Shown here in pieces: positions 10,350 through 21,376 of a stretch of DNA of 64,000 nt (positions within the stretch are counted from its first letter, which is position 1; each line of letters starts with the position of its first letter). Source of the stretch: Zeus faber (taxonomy: Eukaryota; Chordata; Actinopteri; Zeiformes; Zeidae); contig OY482864.1 in the NCBI GenBank assembly GCA_960531495.1, positions 8,477,644-8,541,643 of the forward strand, given 5' to 3'. Both the position numbers and the translations under genes were made by a program. Below the pieces are notes generated by a model, which was not told the DNA's origin, ran no database searches, and was given only the letters and a program-made list of their open reading frames with translations.

Positions 10350-11579
10350 CGGGTATATATGTCTAATAATGTTACTGTTACCGTAGAAAACGCATCACCA
10401 CAGGCGGTGTTGTTGGTTCTTTACATGAGATATGTGCACTACACTTTCTAGCTAATGGCTGTAGCGCAGCCAACCTGACTCCACCTCGACGCCGCAGTAA
10501 ACCGGTGAAGAGGGAGAAGTTTGGCCTCCGGCAAGTAGACCCGGGTTGGATTCGCTGTGTGTCAGCTACTTAGACTTGTGCATTGACTTGTTTTTTTCAA
10601 TATGTCTAAAATGTGATAATAAAATCTTGAGTGTGAGAGGTGTTGGAGAAATTCTCCTGCGTGGTCGGTAAGTTTAATCTGCCCGCTACAAGAAAACAAA
10701 ACCGAGAGCATTGAAGATATTTATACTGCACAATTTAAGAAAGATTCAGAGCTGCTCCAAAGCAGAGTTCTGATCAGTCTGCCCCTACTACTGACAAAGA
10801 GGGCTTTATACTGATGACAGATTGTGTATCATTGATTAGCTTTTCATTTACAGGATGCCAACTCAATCATCAATAATCAAATGAAATCAATCAGGAGCTT
10901 ATCCAATGGTTTACGGTCAATCTCAGGTCACAGGTAGAGTCTGACTGTGCCATAAAACACACACACAAGGCTCTTGTCAAGTTACCCTTATCACCACACA
11001 AGGTTGAGTGTGGATGGAACGGTATCTGTTTTTTTCCCCCAATAGGACAATAGGCATTGTTTAGAAAACAGTCTGTTTTCTAAACAAACAAAACTGTTTC
11101 TGACGCACAGGTTGTCCGCCGCATAAAACAATCCCCTCAAACTATCCAATTCTTAAACACGATAGAGTTTGTTACAATGTGCATGTGTATATTTTCATTC
11201 CGTAGTTTAATTGTACACAGAATATCTCCACAATGACCTACTCCAGCAATTTAAAAGTTGTTGTTTTTCAATCGTCAAACCAAAAACGTCTCAGAGACGC
11301 CAGCTCTTGCTGAGATTTCTGGGTAATGACAAATATGAGAATATAATTAATTATAATTAATGCGTTAATTAAAAAAAAAAATACATGAAAAAATATATAT
11401 CTCAAGCCCAGTGATTGTTAGACACACGTGCTTTTGGACAAAGGATGAACTCGTTTGTCTTCGGTTCATAATTCACTCTGGTGTTTGAAGAATTGTTGTA
11501 GCCTGGGTGGCGCTGGAGAAACCCGGAGTGAGAAGGACTTGTTGCAACATGGCTTCCCTCACTCTGCCAATGAGAAGGC

Positions 11580-11795
11580 AAGATCATACTTTCAGGGATT
11601 ATTTCTATAGTCTTTGACTTGAGAAATGTCGTGTGAAAGTGATCACCTACGCTACCCACGATGAAGAGTCGTGATGTTCCTTTCTGAGCGCGAAGCGGAC
11701 AACGAGTAATGATTCAATTCATACGCTCGTTGTCATTGATGACCGTTCCTCGTTCCCTAGTGGAGCTTGGAGGAAGGGAGCATGATCAGAGTGGT
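11580..11795 (+). ncRNA. SNORD3: U3 snoRNA, copy 5
   Basis: 216 nt with boxes C', B and C intact and the CAGA box D seen in its neighbours. Box A carries one change, GGGATTATTTC instead of GGGATCATTTC, in a segment that pairs with pre-18S rRNA in other vertebrates. The promoter-proximal block is also slightly altered (ACCCGGAGTGAGAAGG). It may be functional or newly decaying. Confidence 0.88.
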
Positions 11796-12780
11796 CGGGT
11801 ATATATGTTTAATAATATTACTGTTACTGTAGACAGCACCTCACCACAGGCGGTGTTGTTGGTTCTTTTCATGTGATTTGTGCAGAGCACTTTCTAGCTA
11901 ATGGCTGTAGCGCAGCCAACCCGCCTCGACGCTGTTGTAAACCGGTGAAGTGGGAGAGGTTTGGCCCCCGGGAAGTAGACCCGGGTTGGATTCGCTGTGT
12001 GTCAGCTACTTAGACTTGTGCATTGACTTGTGTTTTTCAATATGTCTGAAACGTGATAATAAAATTTTGAGTGTGAGAGTTGTTGGAGAAATTCTCCTGC
12101 GTGGTCGGTAAACTTAATCTGCCCTCTACAAGAAAACAAAACCGAGAGTATTGAAGATACTTATACTGCACAATTTAAGAGAAAGATTCAGCGCTGCTCC
12201 AAAGCAGAGTTCTGATCAGTCTGCTCCTACTACTGACAAAGAGGGCTTTATACTGATGACAGATTGTGTATCATTGATTAGCTTGTCATTTACAGGATGC
12301 CAACTCAATCATCAATAATCAAATCGAATAGATCGGGCTCATCCAATGGTTTACGGTCAAACTCAGGTCACAGGTACAGTTTGACTGTGCCATAAAACAC
12401 ACACACAAGGCTCTGTCAAGTTACTTTTATCACCACACAAGGTTGAGTGTGGATGGAACGGTATCTGTTTTTTTCCAATCGGACAATAGGCATTGTTTAG
12501 AAAACAGTTTGTTTTCGAAACAAACAAAACTGTTTCTGACATACAGGTTGTCCGGCGCATAAAACAATCCCCTCAAACTATCCAATTCTTAAACACGATA
12601 GAGTTTGTTACAATGTGCATGTGTATATTTTCATTCCGTAGTTTAATTGTAAACAGAATATCTCCATAATGACCTACTCCAACAATTTAAAAGTTTTTGT
12701 TTTTCAATCGTCAAACCAAAAACGTCTCAGAGACGCCAGCTCCCACTGAGATTTCTGGATCAGGACAAATATGAGAATAT

Positions 12781-12902
12781 AATGTTAGTTTACTTATTTT
12801 AACCACTCTGAACTGGTTGATTCTGTTTTTATTTTTCGGAAATTCAGAAATGTTCACTTTTTTCCGAGTCGTTAGACACATGCCTTATATTGTATTCGAT
12901 TA
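12781..12902 (+). repeat. Optional spacer block, second copy
   Basis: Counterpart of 9799-9918, upstream of U3 copy 6. It gives this unit the long period of 1538 bases. Confidence 0.8.
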
Positions 12903-13117
12903 ATGCGCTAATAAAAAAAATACATGAAAAAAATATATCTCAAGCCCAGTGATTGTTAGACACATGTGCTTTTGGACAAAGGATGAACTCGTTTGTCTTG
13001 GGTTCATAATTCACTCTGATGTTTGAAGAATTGTTGTCGCCTGGATGGAGCTGGAGAAACCTGGAGTGAGAAGGACTTGTTGCAACATGGCTTCCCGCAC
13101 TCTGCCTGTAAGAAGTT

Positions 13118-13278
13118 AAGATCATACTTTCAGGGATCATTCCTATAGTCTTTGACTTGAGAAATATCGTGTGAAAGTGATCACCTACGCTACCCACGAT
13201 GAAGAGTCGTGATGTTCCTTTCTGAGCGTGAAGCTGACAACGAGTAATGATTTAATTCATACGCTCGTTGTCATTGAA
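13118..13278 (+). pseudogene. U3 snoRNA, 3'-truncated copy 6
   Basis: The 5' three quarters are well conserved (box A, C', and box B in the form GAGCGTGAAG). After ATTGA of box C the sequence jumps to AGAGGTGTCATTGTCACAG, which is spacer that normally lies about 150 bases further on. The deletion removes box D and the 3' hairpin, so the RNA should not be stable. Confidence 0.88.
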
Positions 13279-14329
13279 GAGGTGTCATTGTCACAGAAGG
13301 TGTTGTAGAACGCTTTTTCATATGCTTTGTGGAGAACACTTGCTAGCTAAATGGCTGTAGCACAACCAACCTGACTCAACCTCAACACTGCCGTAAACCT
13401 GTGAGGCTTGGCCCCAACAAGGAGAACTGGTTTGGATTCTCTGTGTGTCAACTACTTAGACTTGTCCATAGATTTGTTTTTCAATATGTCTAAAACGTGA
13501 TAATAAAATGTTGAGTGTGAGAGTGAGATTTTTTTTGACGTGATTTTTTTTGTTTTTTATTTTATTATTATTTTTTTTCTGAAAGTGCTGATGGACAGAC
13601 TGTCAATCATTGATTCGGGGAAGTGTTGTGAAATATATGATGCTATTATAGCCCCATAAGCCCGCCACAGTTTGAAAAGCTCTCGAAACGATGCGCAGCA
13701 AATCAAAGCGGTCATGTGATTCACAGAGGGATCGAAGCAGTAGTTGCTTCAAACATCATCATTCAGCTGATCATTTCCGTAAAAAAACAAACGCGTTAAT
13801 ACGCGCATCGGGGGTTTGGTCACCGACGTAACAGCTCTAAATACAAATGTGTCCTTGAATTGCGCCATGTATCATTGTGTGTGAACAACTGTACCGTACT
13901 TATATATAATGTATAATATATAAAGATATATAACATATGTTCCAACCACCAGTTGCAACAGAGAGTATCATGTATGGAGCAGCGGAAACAATGCGAGCGG
14001 CTAAAAAGACCCTTTGAATGCAGAAATTATTGTATCCATCGCTGATTTCTGGCATTTACACACAACTGACATATTGAGTCATTGGCTCAGGTTATCACAC
14101 ATATGTTTGAGAGTCCTTCAAGATAGTTTGTGTTATAAAGTGCGCTGTACTTTTTTCACCATTTCGGGTTGAATAAAACTTTGTCAAGGATGGCTGTGTT
14201 TTTGAAAGGACCCCACTTCACAGAAGTCCCAATGAAAACAACGAGCAGGGTACCAAACGGGGCTAGAGAAACCCTGAGTGAGAAGGATTTGTGGCAACAT
14301 AACTTCCCACACTCGGCCAGAGGGACGCT

Positions 14330-14539
14330 AAGATCATGCTTTGAGTGATCATTTCTGTAGTCTTTGACTTGAGAAATGTTGTGTGAAAGTGATCACCTCT
14401 GCTAGCCATGATGAAGAGTTACAATCTTCCTTTGTGAGTGTAAAGTGGACAGCGGTCAAAGATTCAGTTAATACGCTTGTTGTCAATGACGACAACAAGC
14501 CTACTGGAGCTCGGTGAAAGGAAGCATGATCGGAGTGGT
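14330..14539 (+). pseudogene. U3 snoRNA pseudogene, copy 7
   Basis: About 210 nt, recognisable from end to end. Box A is changed (CTTTGAGTGATCATTT), box B reads GAGTGTAAAG, box C reads TCAATGACGAC and box D reads CGGA. Despite this the terminal hairpin is preserved as GCTTGTTGTC with a matching complement. The unit belongs to the diverged class, with copies 2, 8 and 10. Confidence 0.85.
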
Positions 14540-15007
14540 TGCGTATATATCTTAACAGAAACACAACTGTCAATGATGGGACTACGCTCTCTGAAGCTAC
14601 AGCATTTTGTGCTGTAGATCGGATTTCAGTAGGAGCTTCATTGATGTGGCTTGCCGGGGACATCTGCTGGTTAAATGACTGTAGCGCAACAGACCTTAAA
14701 GGAGCAGTAAACCTGTGGTCATGTATTGTGTAGTGAGTGAGGTTTGGCCTCCTACAAGTAGACCCGGGTTGGATTCCCTGTGTGTCAGCTACTTAGACTT
14801 GTTCATTGACTTGTGTTTTTCAATATGTCTAAAACGTGATAATAAAATGTTGAGTGTGAGAGTGAGTATGTTTTTGACAGTAAGCACTGAAAGTGCTGAT
14901 GGACAGACTGTCGTTCAGTGATTCGAGGATGTGTTGTGAAATATATGATGCTATTATAGGCCCATAAGCCCACCACAGTTTCAGTTACAGTTTTAACAAA
15001 GCAAGCT

Positions 15008-15060
15008 CTGGAGCAGTAGTTCAGTTGGAAGTACTTGGCGAGTTCGATACCCGCATCAGA
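15008..15060 (+). repeat. tRNA-like remnant in U3 spacer
   Basis: TAGTTCAGTTGG fits the Pol III A box exactly, and GAGTTCGATAC is close to the B box, but they are only about 12 bases apart, too close for a tRNA. Related pieces are at 16854-16891, 20418-20490 and 32340-32400, with A-box-only pieces at 16576, 16651 and 32090. This is best read as a shrunken tRNA-derived SINE head that became part of the unit. Confidence 0.45.
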
Positions 15061-15168
15061 GGTTGGGTGTCAGAAGTAACATCTCTCAATTAAAATGTGT
15101 TGATGAATTGTGTCATGTATCATTGTGGTTAATGACCGATTATGGGAACAACTGTACCGTACTACCAC

Positions 15169-15260
15169 AAGTAAAAACCACCGTCTGTCTGCCTCTTACT
15201 TTAAAACCACCAACTGACAAACTGCAGATTAATGCAACCCTTTAATTTCTGTAACAATAT
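15169..15260 (+). other. Paralogous empty site of the retrovirus
   Basis: This stretch runs without a break across the sequence that flanks the retrovirus on both sides: upstream CAAGTAAAAA...CTTTAAAACCAC and downstream CAACTGACAAACTGCAGATT. It therefore shows the pre-insertion state of the U3 unit and supports the LTR boundaries. Confidence 0.75.
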
Positions 15261-16160
15261 TTGGCGTCACAAACCAGGATCGAGCTGCGTCCAGGGGGAC
15301 CATCGACGAAGGAGCCGGCATAAAGTAAAACCCGCGTTTGGAGGACCGTCCTTTGGTGGGTCTCCGGGGGGCCGCCTTGATCTACGTTCCTGATAGCGGG
15401 GTAAGACAGATGTTGCGTGAAGTGTTTGAAATAAATCTTCTAATTCCGCAGATTAAAGTGACCCTTTCATTTCTGTAACAATATCTTTCTAATTAATTCG
15501 AAATGAAAATATTAGAAAATATTCACAATTTATTTTATGATCCAAATACTGACAGATTTTTCTGAAGTGAAGACATTGGTTGTTTTATTCTCAAATGTCG
15601 ATGTGCCGCGCCTTTTCCTTATGGAATGAAACAAAACACTGTGCGTAATGCAAACACTAACCTATTCACTCTCTTACTTTTTACCCTTGCTAAGTGCTCA
15701 ATAGCACACGTGCTACCCCCTATACATTATATATAATGGATAATATAAAAATACATATAACAATATATCTTCCAACCACCAGTTGCAGCAGTGAGCATCT
15801 CGTTATGGAGCAGCGGAAACAATGCGAGCAGCTAAGCAAACACTCTGAATGTGGAAATTATCATAACTATCGCCGATTTCTCAAATTTACACACAACTGA
15901 CATATTGCGCCATCGCCTTTGGTTATCACACATATGTCTGAGAGTCCTTCAAGATAGTTTGTGTGGTAAAGTGTGCTGTACTCTCTATACTATTTAGGTT
16001 TGAATAGCATTTGGACAAGGACGGCTGCGTTTTTGAAAGGACCCCACTTTACAGAAGTCCCAATGAAAACAACGAGCAAGGTATCAAACGGGGCTAGAGA
16101 AACCCTGAGTGAGGAGGACTTGTTGCGAAATGGCTTCCCAAACTCTGCCGTAGAGAGGTG

Positions 16161-16372
16161 AAGCTCATGCTTTCAGGGATCATTTCAATAGTCTTTGACT
16201 TGAGAGAAGTTGTGTGAAAGTCACACCTATTCTGGTCATGATGAAGAGTTGTGATCTTCCTTTCTGAGCATGAAGTGGACAGCAAGTCATGAGTAAGCTT
16301 ATACACTTGTCATCAATGACTGTCCCTTGTTCCCTAGTGGAGCTCAGAGGAAGGAAGCATGGTTGGAGTGGT
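16161..16372 (+). pseudogene. U3 snoRNA pseudogene, copy 8
   Basis: About 212 nt. The start is AAGCTCATGCTTTCAGGG, box C' is GATGAAGAG, box B is GAGCATGAAG, box C has decayed to TCAATGACTG and box D reads TTGG. It lies in a strongly diverged unit. Confidence 0.83.
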
Positions 16373-16525
16373 CAAGTTTCTGTGTTAAAAGAGATACCGC
16401 TGTGGATGACAGAACGATGCTCTCTAAAACTACAACATTTGGAATTGTGAATCGGTTTTCCACGTGGAGTGTCATTCACATCACTCATGGGGGATATCTG
16501 CTTTTTAAGTGACTGTAGCACAACA

Positions 16526-16675
16526 AACCCGACCTCATGGTTCACATAATCATTTCCGTACCAAAGCAAGCTTTGAGCTGTAGTTCAGTTGGAAGTACTT
16601 AACCCGACCTCATGGTTCACATAATCATTTCCGTACCAAAGCAAGCTTTGAGCTGTAGTTCAGTTGGAAGTACTT
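16526..16675 (+). repeat. Two tandem 75-bp copies
   Basis: 16526-16600 and 16601-16675 are an exact direct duplication as far as I can read. Each ends with the A-box-like AGTTCAGTTGGAAGTACTT. No divergence between the copies is visible, so the duplication is recent. Confidence 0.9.
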
Positions 16676-16900
16676 AATTATTGTGTATGAGAACAACTGT
16701 TCCGTACTTCGATTTTCCACTGCTTTTTTCGCCTGTGATCTGCACTCGGATGTACGGTGCCTTTTCCTTATGGAATGAAACAAACACTGTGCCTAATGGA
16801 AACATTATTATAATGTATAATATACCTGTATAATACTGCTCCCGAGCAGGAGTTCAGTTGGAAGTACTTGGCGTGTTCGATACGCGCATCGTACTTAATA

Positions 16901-17853
16901 AAAGATGACCTAGAACACCTGTACATTTTGCTTTGTACCCTATTAGTGCTACTTCCTGCTTATAGGGAACGTGAAGCTGACATCACATTGCTGTAGCAAG
17001 CCGCCATACTTTTGGCATCACTCACGTAGACTGTGAATTTTGGTCAGTATTTTGGAGTTAAAACATGGCTCGAAGGTCTTGTTAGGTGAAAAACTGCCAC
17101 AGAAAATCTTGCAACCATCTTGTGTAAAACCTCAACCCTTTCTTTTAGCCCCTTCCTTTCTCCATTTTTGTACATATTGTTTTAGCTATTTCCCATGGCA
17201 ATTGAATGGAAGTGATCCACCAAAAATGCTTACCAGAGTCCATAGCAACCCATAGAAACCGTCAAACTTCACATTCCCTATTGATGTGTCGATATTTTTT
17301 TAATCACATTTCATTTTGTGTCTCATTTGGGACTTACACTATTCTGTGAATTCTGCTGCAGTGACAAATAAATCTTATTTTGAGCGTCACAACAGCGCCA
17401 TCATGCTGTCATGCTTGTGAACATTTCTAACAGAAACATCGAGCAGGGGAACTGTTTCTTACGGACTGTTTCCGACGCACCGGTTGTCCGGCGCATGAAA
17501 CAATCCCCTCAAACTATCCAATTCTTAAACACGGTAGAGTTTGTTACAATGTGCATGTGTATATTTTCATTCCGCAGTATAATTGTACAGAGAATATCTC
17601 CATAATGACCTAATCCAACAATTTAAAAGTTGTTGTTTTTCAATCGTCAAACCAAAAACGTCTCAGACACCAGCTCTCGCTGAAATTTCTGGATAATGAC
17701 AAATATGAGAATATAATTAATTATAATTAATGCGTTAATAAAAAAAAATACATGAAAAAATATATATCTCAAGCCCAGTGATTGTTAGACAGAGGTGCTT
17801 TTGGACAAGGACTTGTTGCAACATGGCTTCCCGCACTCTGCCTGTAAGAAATT
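16901..17853 (+). repeat. Duplicated spacer block upstream of U3 copy 9
   Basis: Paralogue of 7559-8596, offset by about 9.3 kb. It carries the same small open frame and the same promoter region, although a stretch of about 80 bases before the PSE is deleted here (after 17805). Confidence 0.8.
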
Positions 17854-18062
17854 AAGAGCATACTTTCAGGGGTCATTTCTATAGTCTTTGACTTGAGAAA
17901 TATCGTGTGAAAGTGATCACCTACGCTACCCACGATGAAGAGTCGTGATGTTCTTTTCTGAGCGTGAAGCTGACAACGAGTAATGATTTTATTCATAAGC
18001 TTGTTGTCATTGATGACTGTTCCTTGTTCCATAGTGGAGGAAGGGAGCATGATCTGAGTGGT
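17854..18062 (+). ncRNA. SNORD3: U3 snoRNA, copy 9, canonical box D
   Basis: 209 nt. This is the only copy in the window with a consensus box D, CTGA, in GATCTGAGTGGT. Box B is GAGCGTGAAG, the form found in human U3, and box C is TTGATGACTGTTC. Against the main-array copies it starts AAGAGCATAC, has GGGGTCATTTC in box A, and lacks seven bases in the 3' hairpin arm. It combines ancestral boxes with private changes, so its activity is uncertain. Confidence 0.88.
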
Positions 18063-18454
18063 CAGGTATATATGTCAATGAAGTGATAGTTGTTTAAGAC
18101 TGCCATCTCTTTGAAACAGAAGATGTTTCAAAATGTGTATCTATTTTAACGTTCTTCATATGATTTGTGCACAACACATGCTGGCTAAATGGCTGTAGCG
18201 CAGCCAACCTGACTCCACCTCAACGCTGCAGCAAACGTGTGAAGTGAGTGAGGTTTGGCCTCCGACAAGTAGACACGGGTTGGATTCGCTGTGTCAACTA
18301 CTTAGACGTGTCCATTGACTTTTGTCTTTCAATATGTCTAAATCTTGATAATGAAATCACGAGTGTGAGAGTGAAATTTATTTTGAGATGTGATTTTTTT
18401 CGTTTTTTATTTTTTCTGAAAGTGCTGATGGACAGACTGTCATTCAGTGATTCT

Positions 18455-18535
18455 AGTAGTCTAAAGGTTGCTGGTTTGATCCCAGGCTCCTTCTGCTAGC
18501 ATGCCGTAGTGTCCTTGAGCAAGACACTTAACCCC
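18455..18535 (+). mobile_element. SINE fragment
   Basis: Contains the internal part of the fish SINE family: a B-box-like GCTGGTTTGATCCCAGGCTC followed by AGTGTCCTTGAGCAAGACAC. Both ends are missing. Confidence 0.75.
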
Positions 18536-19072
18536 TAATTGCGCCATGTATCACTGTGTGTGAACAACTGTACCGTACTTCCATTTTCCACTGCTCTCTT
18601 ACCTAACCTTCCCAGCAGCACATGTGCTACACCCTATTCATTATATTTAATGTATAATATATAAAGACATATAACATATCTTCCAACCACCAGTTGCAGC
18701 AGTGAATATGGAGTATGTATGAAGCAGCGGAAACAATGCAAGGGGCTAAGAAGACCCTTTGAATCCAGAAATTATCGTATCCATCGCTGATTTTTGGCAT
18801 TTACACACAACTGACATACTGCGCCATCGCCTCGGGTTATCACATATATGTTTGAGAGTCCTTCAAGATAGTTTGTATTATAAAGTGCACTGTACTTTTT
18901 TCACCATTTGGGGTTGAATATAACTTTGCCAAGGACGGCTGCGTTTTTGAAAGGACCCCACTTTACAGTCCCCAATGAAAACAGCGAGCAGGGTACCAAA
19001 CGGGGTTAGAGAAACCCTGAGTGAGAAGGATTGGTTGCAACATGGCTTCCCAGACTCGGGCAAAGGGAAGCT

Positions 19073-19275
19073 AAGATCATACTTTCAGGGATAATTTCTG
19101 TACTCTTTGACTTGAGAAATGTTGCGTTAAAGTGATCACCTACACAAGCCACGATGAAAAGTTACAATCTTTCTTTGTGAGTGTGGAGCGGGTAGGGATT
19201 CAGTTCATACGCTTGTTATCATTGATGATAACGAGCCTAGTGGAGCTCAGAGAAAGGAAGCATGTTCAGAGTGGT
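19073..19275 (+). pseudogene. U3 snoRNA pseudogene, copy 10
   Basis: About 203 nt. Box A is slightly changed (GGGATAATTTC) and box B is GAGTGTGGAG. Box C is intact (TTGATGATAACG), box D reads CAGA and part of the central hairpin is deleted. The terminal stem GCTTGTTATCAT pairs well with ATGATAACGAGC. Confidence 0.85.
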
Positions 19276-20732
19276 AAGGTATATCTCTTAACAGAAACAC
19301 AACTGTCAATGACGGGACTACGCTCTCTGAAGCTACAACGTTTTGTGCTGTAGATTGGTTTTCAGCAGGAGCCTCACTGACGTGGTTTGCGGGGGACACC
19401 TGCTGGATAAATGACTGTAGCAGAACAAACCTGACCCAACCTTGACGGAGCAGTAAACCTGTGGTCATGTATCGTGTAGTGAGTGAGGTTTGGCCTCCTA
19501 CAAGTAGACCCGGGTTGGATTCCCTGTGTGTCAGCTACTTAGACTTGTTCATTGACTTGTGTTTTTCAATATGTCTAAAATGTTGAGTGTGAGAGTTGTT
19601 GGGGAAATTCTCCTGCGTGGTCGGAAAGGTTAATCTGCCCGCTACAAGAAAACAAAACTGAGAGTATTGAAGATATTTATACTGCACAATTAAGAGAAAG
19701 ATTCAGAGCTGCTCCAAAGCAGAGTTCTGATCAGTCTGCTCCTACTACTGACAAAGAGGGCTTTATACTGATGACAGATTGTGTATCATTGATTAGCTTT
19801 TCATTTCCAGGATGCCAACTCAATCATCAATAATCAAATCAAGTGAATCAGGAGCTTATCCAATGGTTTACGGTCAAACTCAGGTCACAGGTACAGTCAG
19901 ACTGTGCCATAAAACACACACACAAGGCTCTGTCAAGTTACCCTTATCACCACACAAGGCTGAGTGTGGATGGAACGGTGTCTGTTTTTTTCCAATAAGA
20001 CAATAGGCATTGTTTAGAAAACAGTCCCTTCATATAAACTCAGAGAGACTCATTCAAAAAAAACCCAAGGCAATGTGTTTTAAAAGTTACGACACATACA
20101 AACAACTATTGTCCTATAGAAAAAATGTAAAACTTCATTCACAAGATTGATCACGTGCATTTTCTCTCTTAGAGTGAATATTTTTTTTGACGGTAAATGC
20201 AAGTAAAAAAGATTAAAACGAGTAAGGGTGTAAGCAGATACTGAAAGTTCTAATGGAGATTTTCAGTCATTCGGGGACGTGTTGTGAAATATATGATGCT
20301 ATTATAGCCCCCTAAGTATGCTAAAGTTTCAAAAGCTGTCAAAAAGATACACAGCGAATCAAATCGGTCATGTGATTCACTGAGGGAATGAAGCAGTCAT
20401 CGTTCATATGATCATTTCCGTAACAAAGAATGCTCCGGAGCAGTAGTTCAGTTGGAAGAACTTGGCGAGTTCGATATGCGCATGGGAGGTTCGGTGTCAA
20501 AAGTAACATCTCAAAATACAAATGTGTTGATGAATTGCGTCATGTATCATTGTGGTTAATGACCAATTATGGAAACAACTGTACCGTACTTCCACTTCCC
20601 ATCTCTTGTTTCGCCTGTGATCACACACATAATGAAGAACACAACCTCATATAGCCTCAGTCACATACCTTTATTTCAGCACACAGGGTTAATTCTTACA
20701 CAGACCTTTTTAGGTTGTGTTCGCCCTTGGAT

Positions 20733-20812
20733 TCCTGCCATAAAGTTTACCTTATCCTCCTGCCATAAAGTTTGCCTTATTTTCCTGCCATAAAGTTTAA
20801 CTTATCTTGAGC
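20733..20812 (+). repeat. Three 25-bp tandem copies
   Basis: TGCCATAAAGTTTACCTTAT and close variants start at 20736, 20761 and 20786. A small tandem repeat in a U3 spacer just before the retrovirus. Confidence 0.85.
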
Positions 20813-20951
20813 ACCTACACATCTGTGAGGTCGAACTGACCATATATTCTCTGACTCCCTGAAAATCAACTGTTCGACTCAGAGAGCTGCTCGAGAGCGC
20901 GTCTCTGACAAGTAAAAAGCAGCGTCTGTCTACCTCTTTATTTAAATCCAC

Positions 20952-21356
20952 TGAGGTGTCTGGAATATTTGGGGGGAAGAGGGCACTGGTTTCCCAAGAG
21001 AGAGCCCACTGTATAATATAATTACTAACAGATGTTGCCAGGGGCCCCTGTGAGGAAGGAAGTGCCAGGGGCTCTGGTGATAAGGGAAGTAGATTATGCT
21101 TAGATTTATGTCAGACAGGGGCTGAACTGTGACCTATGTAGTGGAACCAGATGTGTTACATTATATCTGTACAAGTATATAAGACAGTCTTCTTCCATTC
21201 AGCAGAGACTGGATTTGGCTTCTTTCTCTCCCAGACATCCATGGAAAGTTTGGTTCAATGCTGTTCTTCCTTGCAATAAACATATAATTATAATCAAGTC
21301 GGCGTCAGCGGAGATTCCTTCTTCATCAACACATCATCGACAACAAAAAAACTACA
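20952..21356 (+). repeat. Retroviral 5' LTR
   Basis: 405 bp starting TGAGGTGTCTGGAATATT and ending ACTACA. It holds a TATA box (21176-21183) and an AATAAA signal (21275-21280), so U3, R and U5 regions can be placed in the usual order. It carries a short internal duplication (GGGGCCCCTGTG...CAGGGGCTCTGGTG) absent from the 3' LTR. Confidence 0.93.
21176..21183 (+). promoter_or_regulatory. LTR TATA box
   Basis: TATATAAG in the 5' LTR, about 95 bases before the AATAAA signal. The same motif is kept in the 3' LTR near 31076. Confidence 0.75.
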
Positions 21357-21359
21357 AAT

Positions 21360-21376
21360 TGGCGTCACGAACAGGA
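21360..21376 (+). other. Retroviral primer-binding site
   Basis: TGGCGTCACGAACAGGA follows the 5' LTR by three bases and has the TGG start expected for a site complementary to a tRNA 3' CCA end. I could not identify the tRNA with confidence. Confidence 0.75.

Larger units (their letters stand above)
1..20951 (+). repeat. U3 snoRNA tandem array (main block)
   Basis: Directly repeated units each carry a U3 snoRNA gene plus a long spacer. Starts of the well-conserved copies at 8597, 10134, 11580 and 13118 are spaced 1537, 1446 and 1538 bases. The unit at the window start has the same spacer, and its U3 lies just outside the window. Diverged units follow from 13.3 kb, and one diverged unit lies at 2-3.5 kb. 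Recurrent spacer landmarks are a motif reading AATAAAATCTTGAGTGTGAG after each gene, a block around GTAGACCCGGGTTGGATTC, and an AT-rich stretch before each promoter. The array is interrupted by LINE and SINE insertions at 3558-6975 and by the retrovirus at 20952, after which it resumes at 31258. Near-identity of several copies suggests homogenisation by unequal crossing-over. Confidence 0.88.

Noticed and set aside
15008-15060. Functional tRNA gene
   Set aside because: A and B boxes are too close and no cloverleaf forms.
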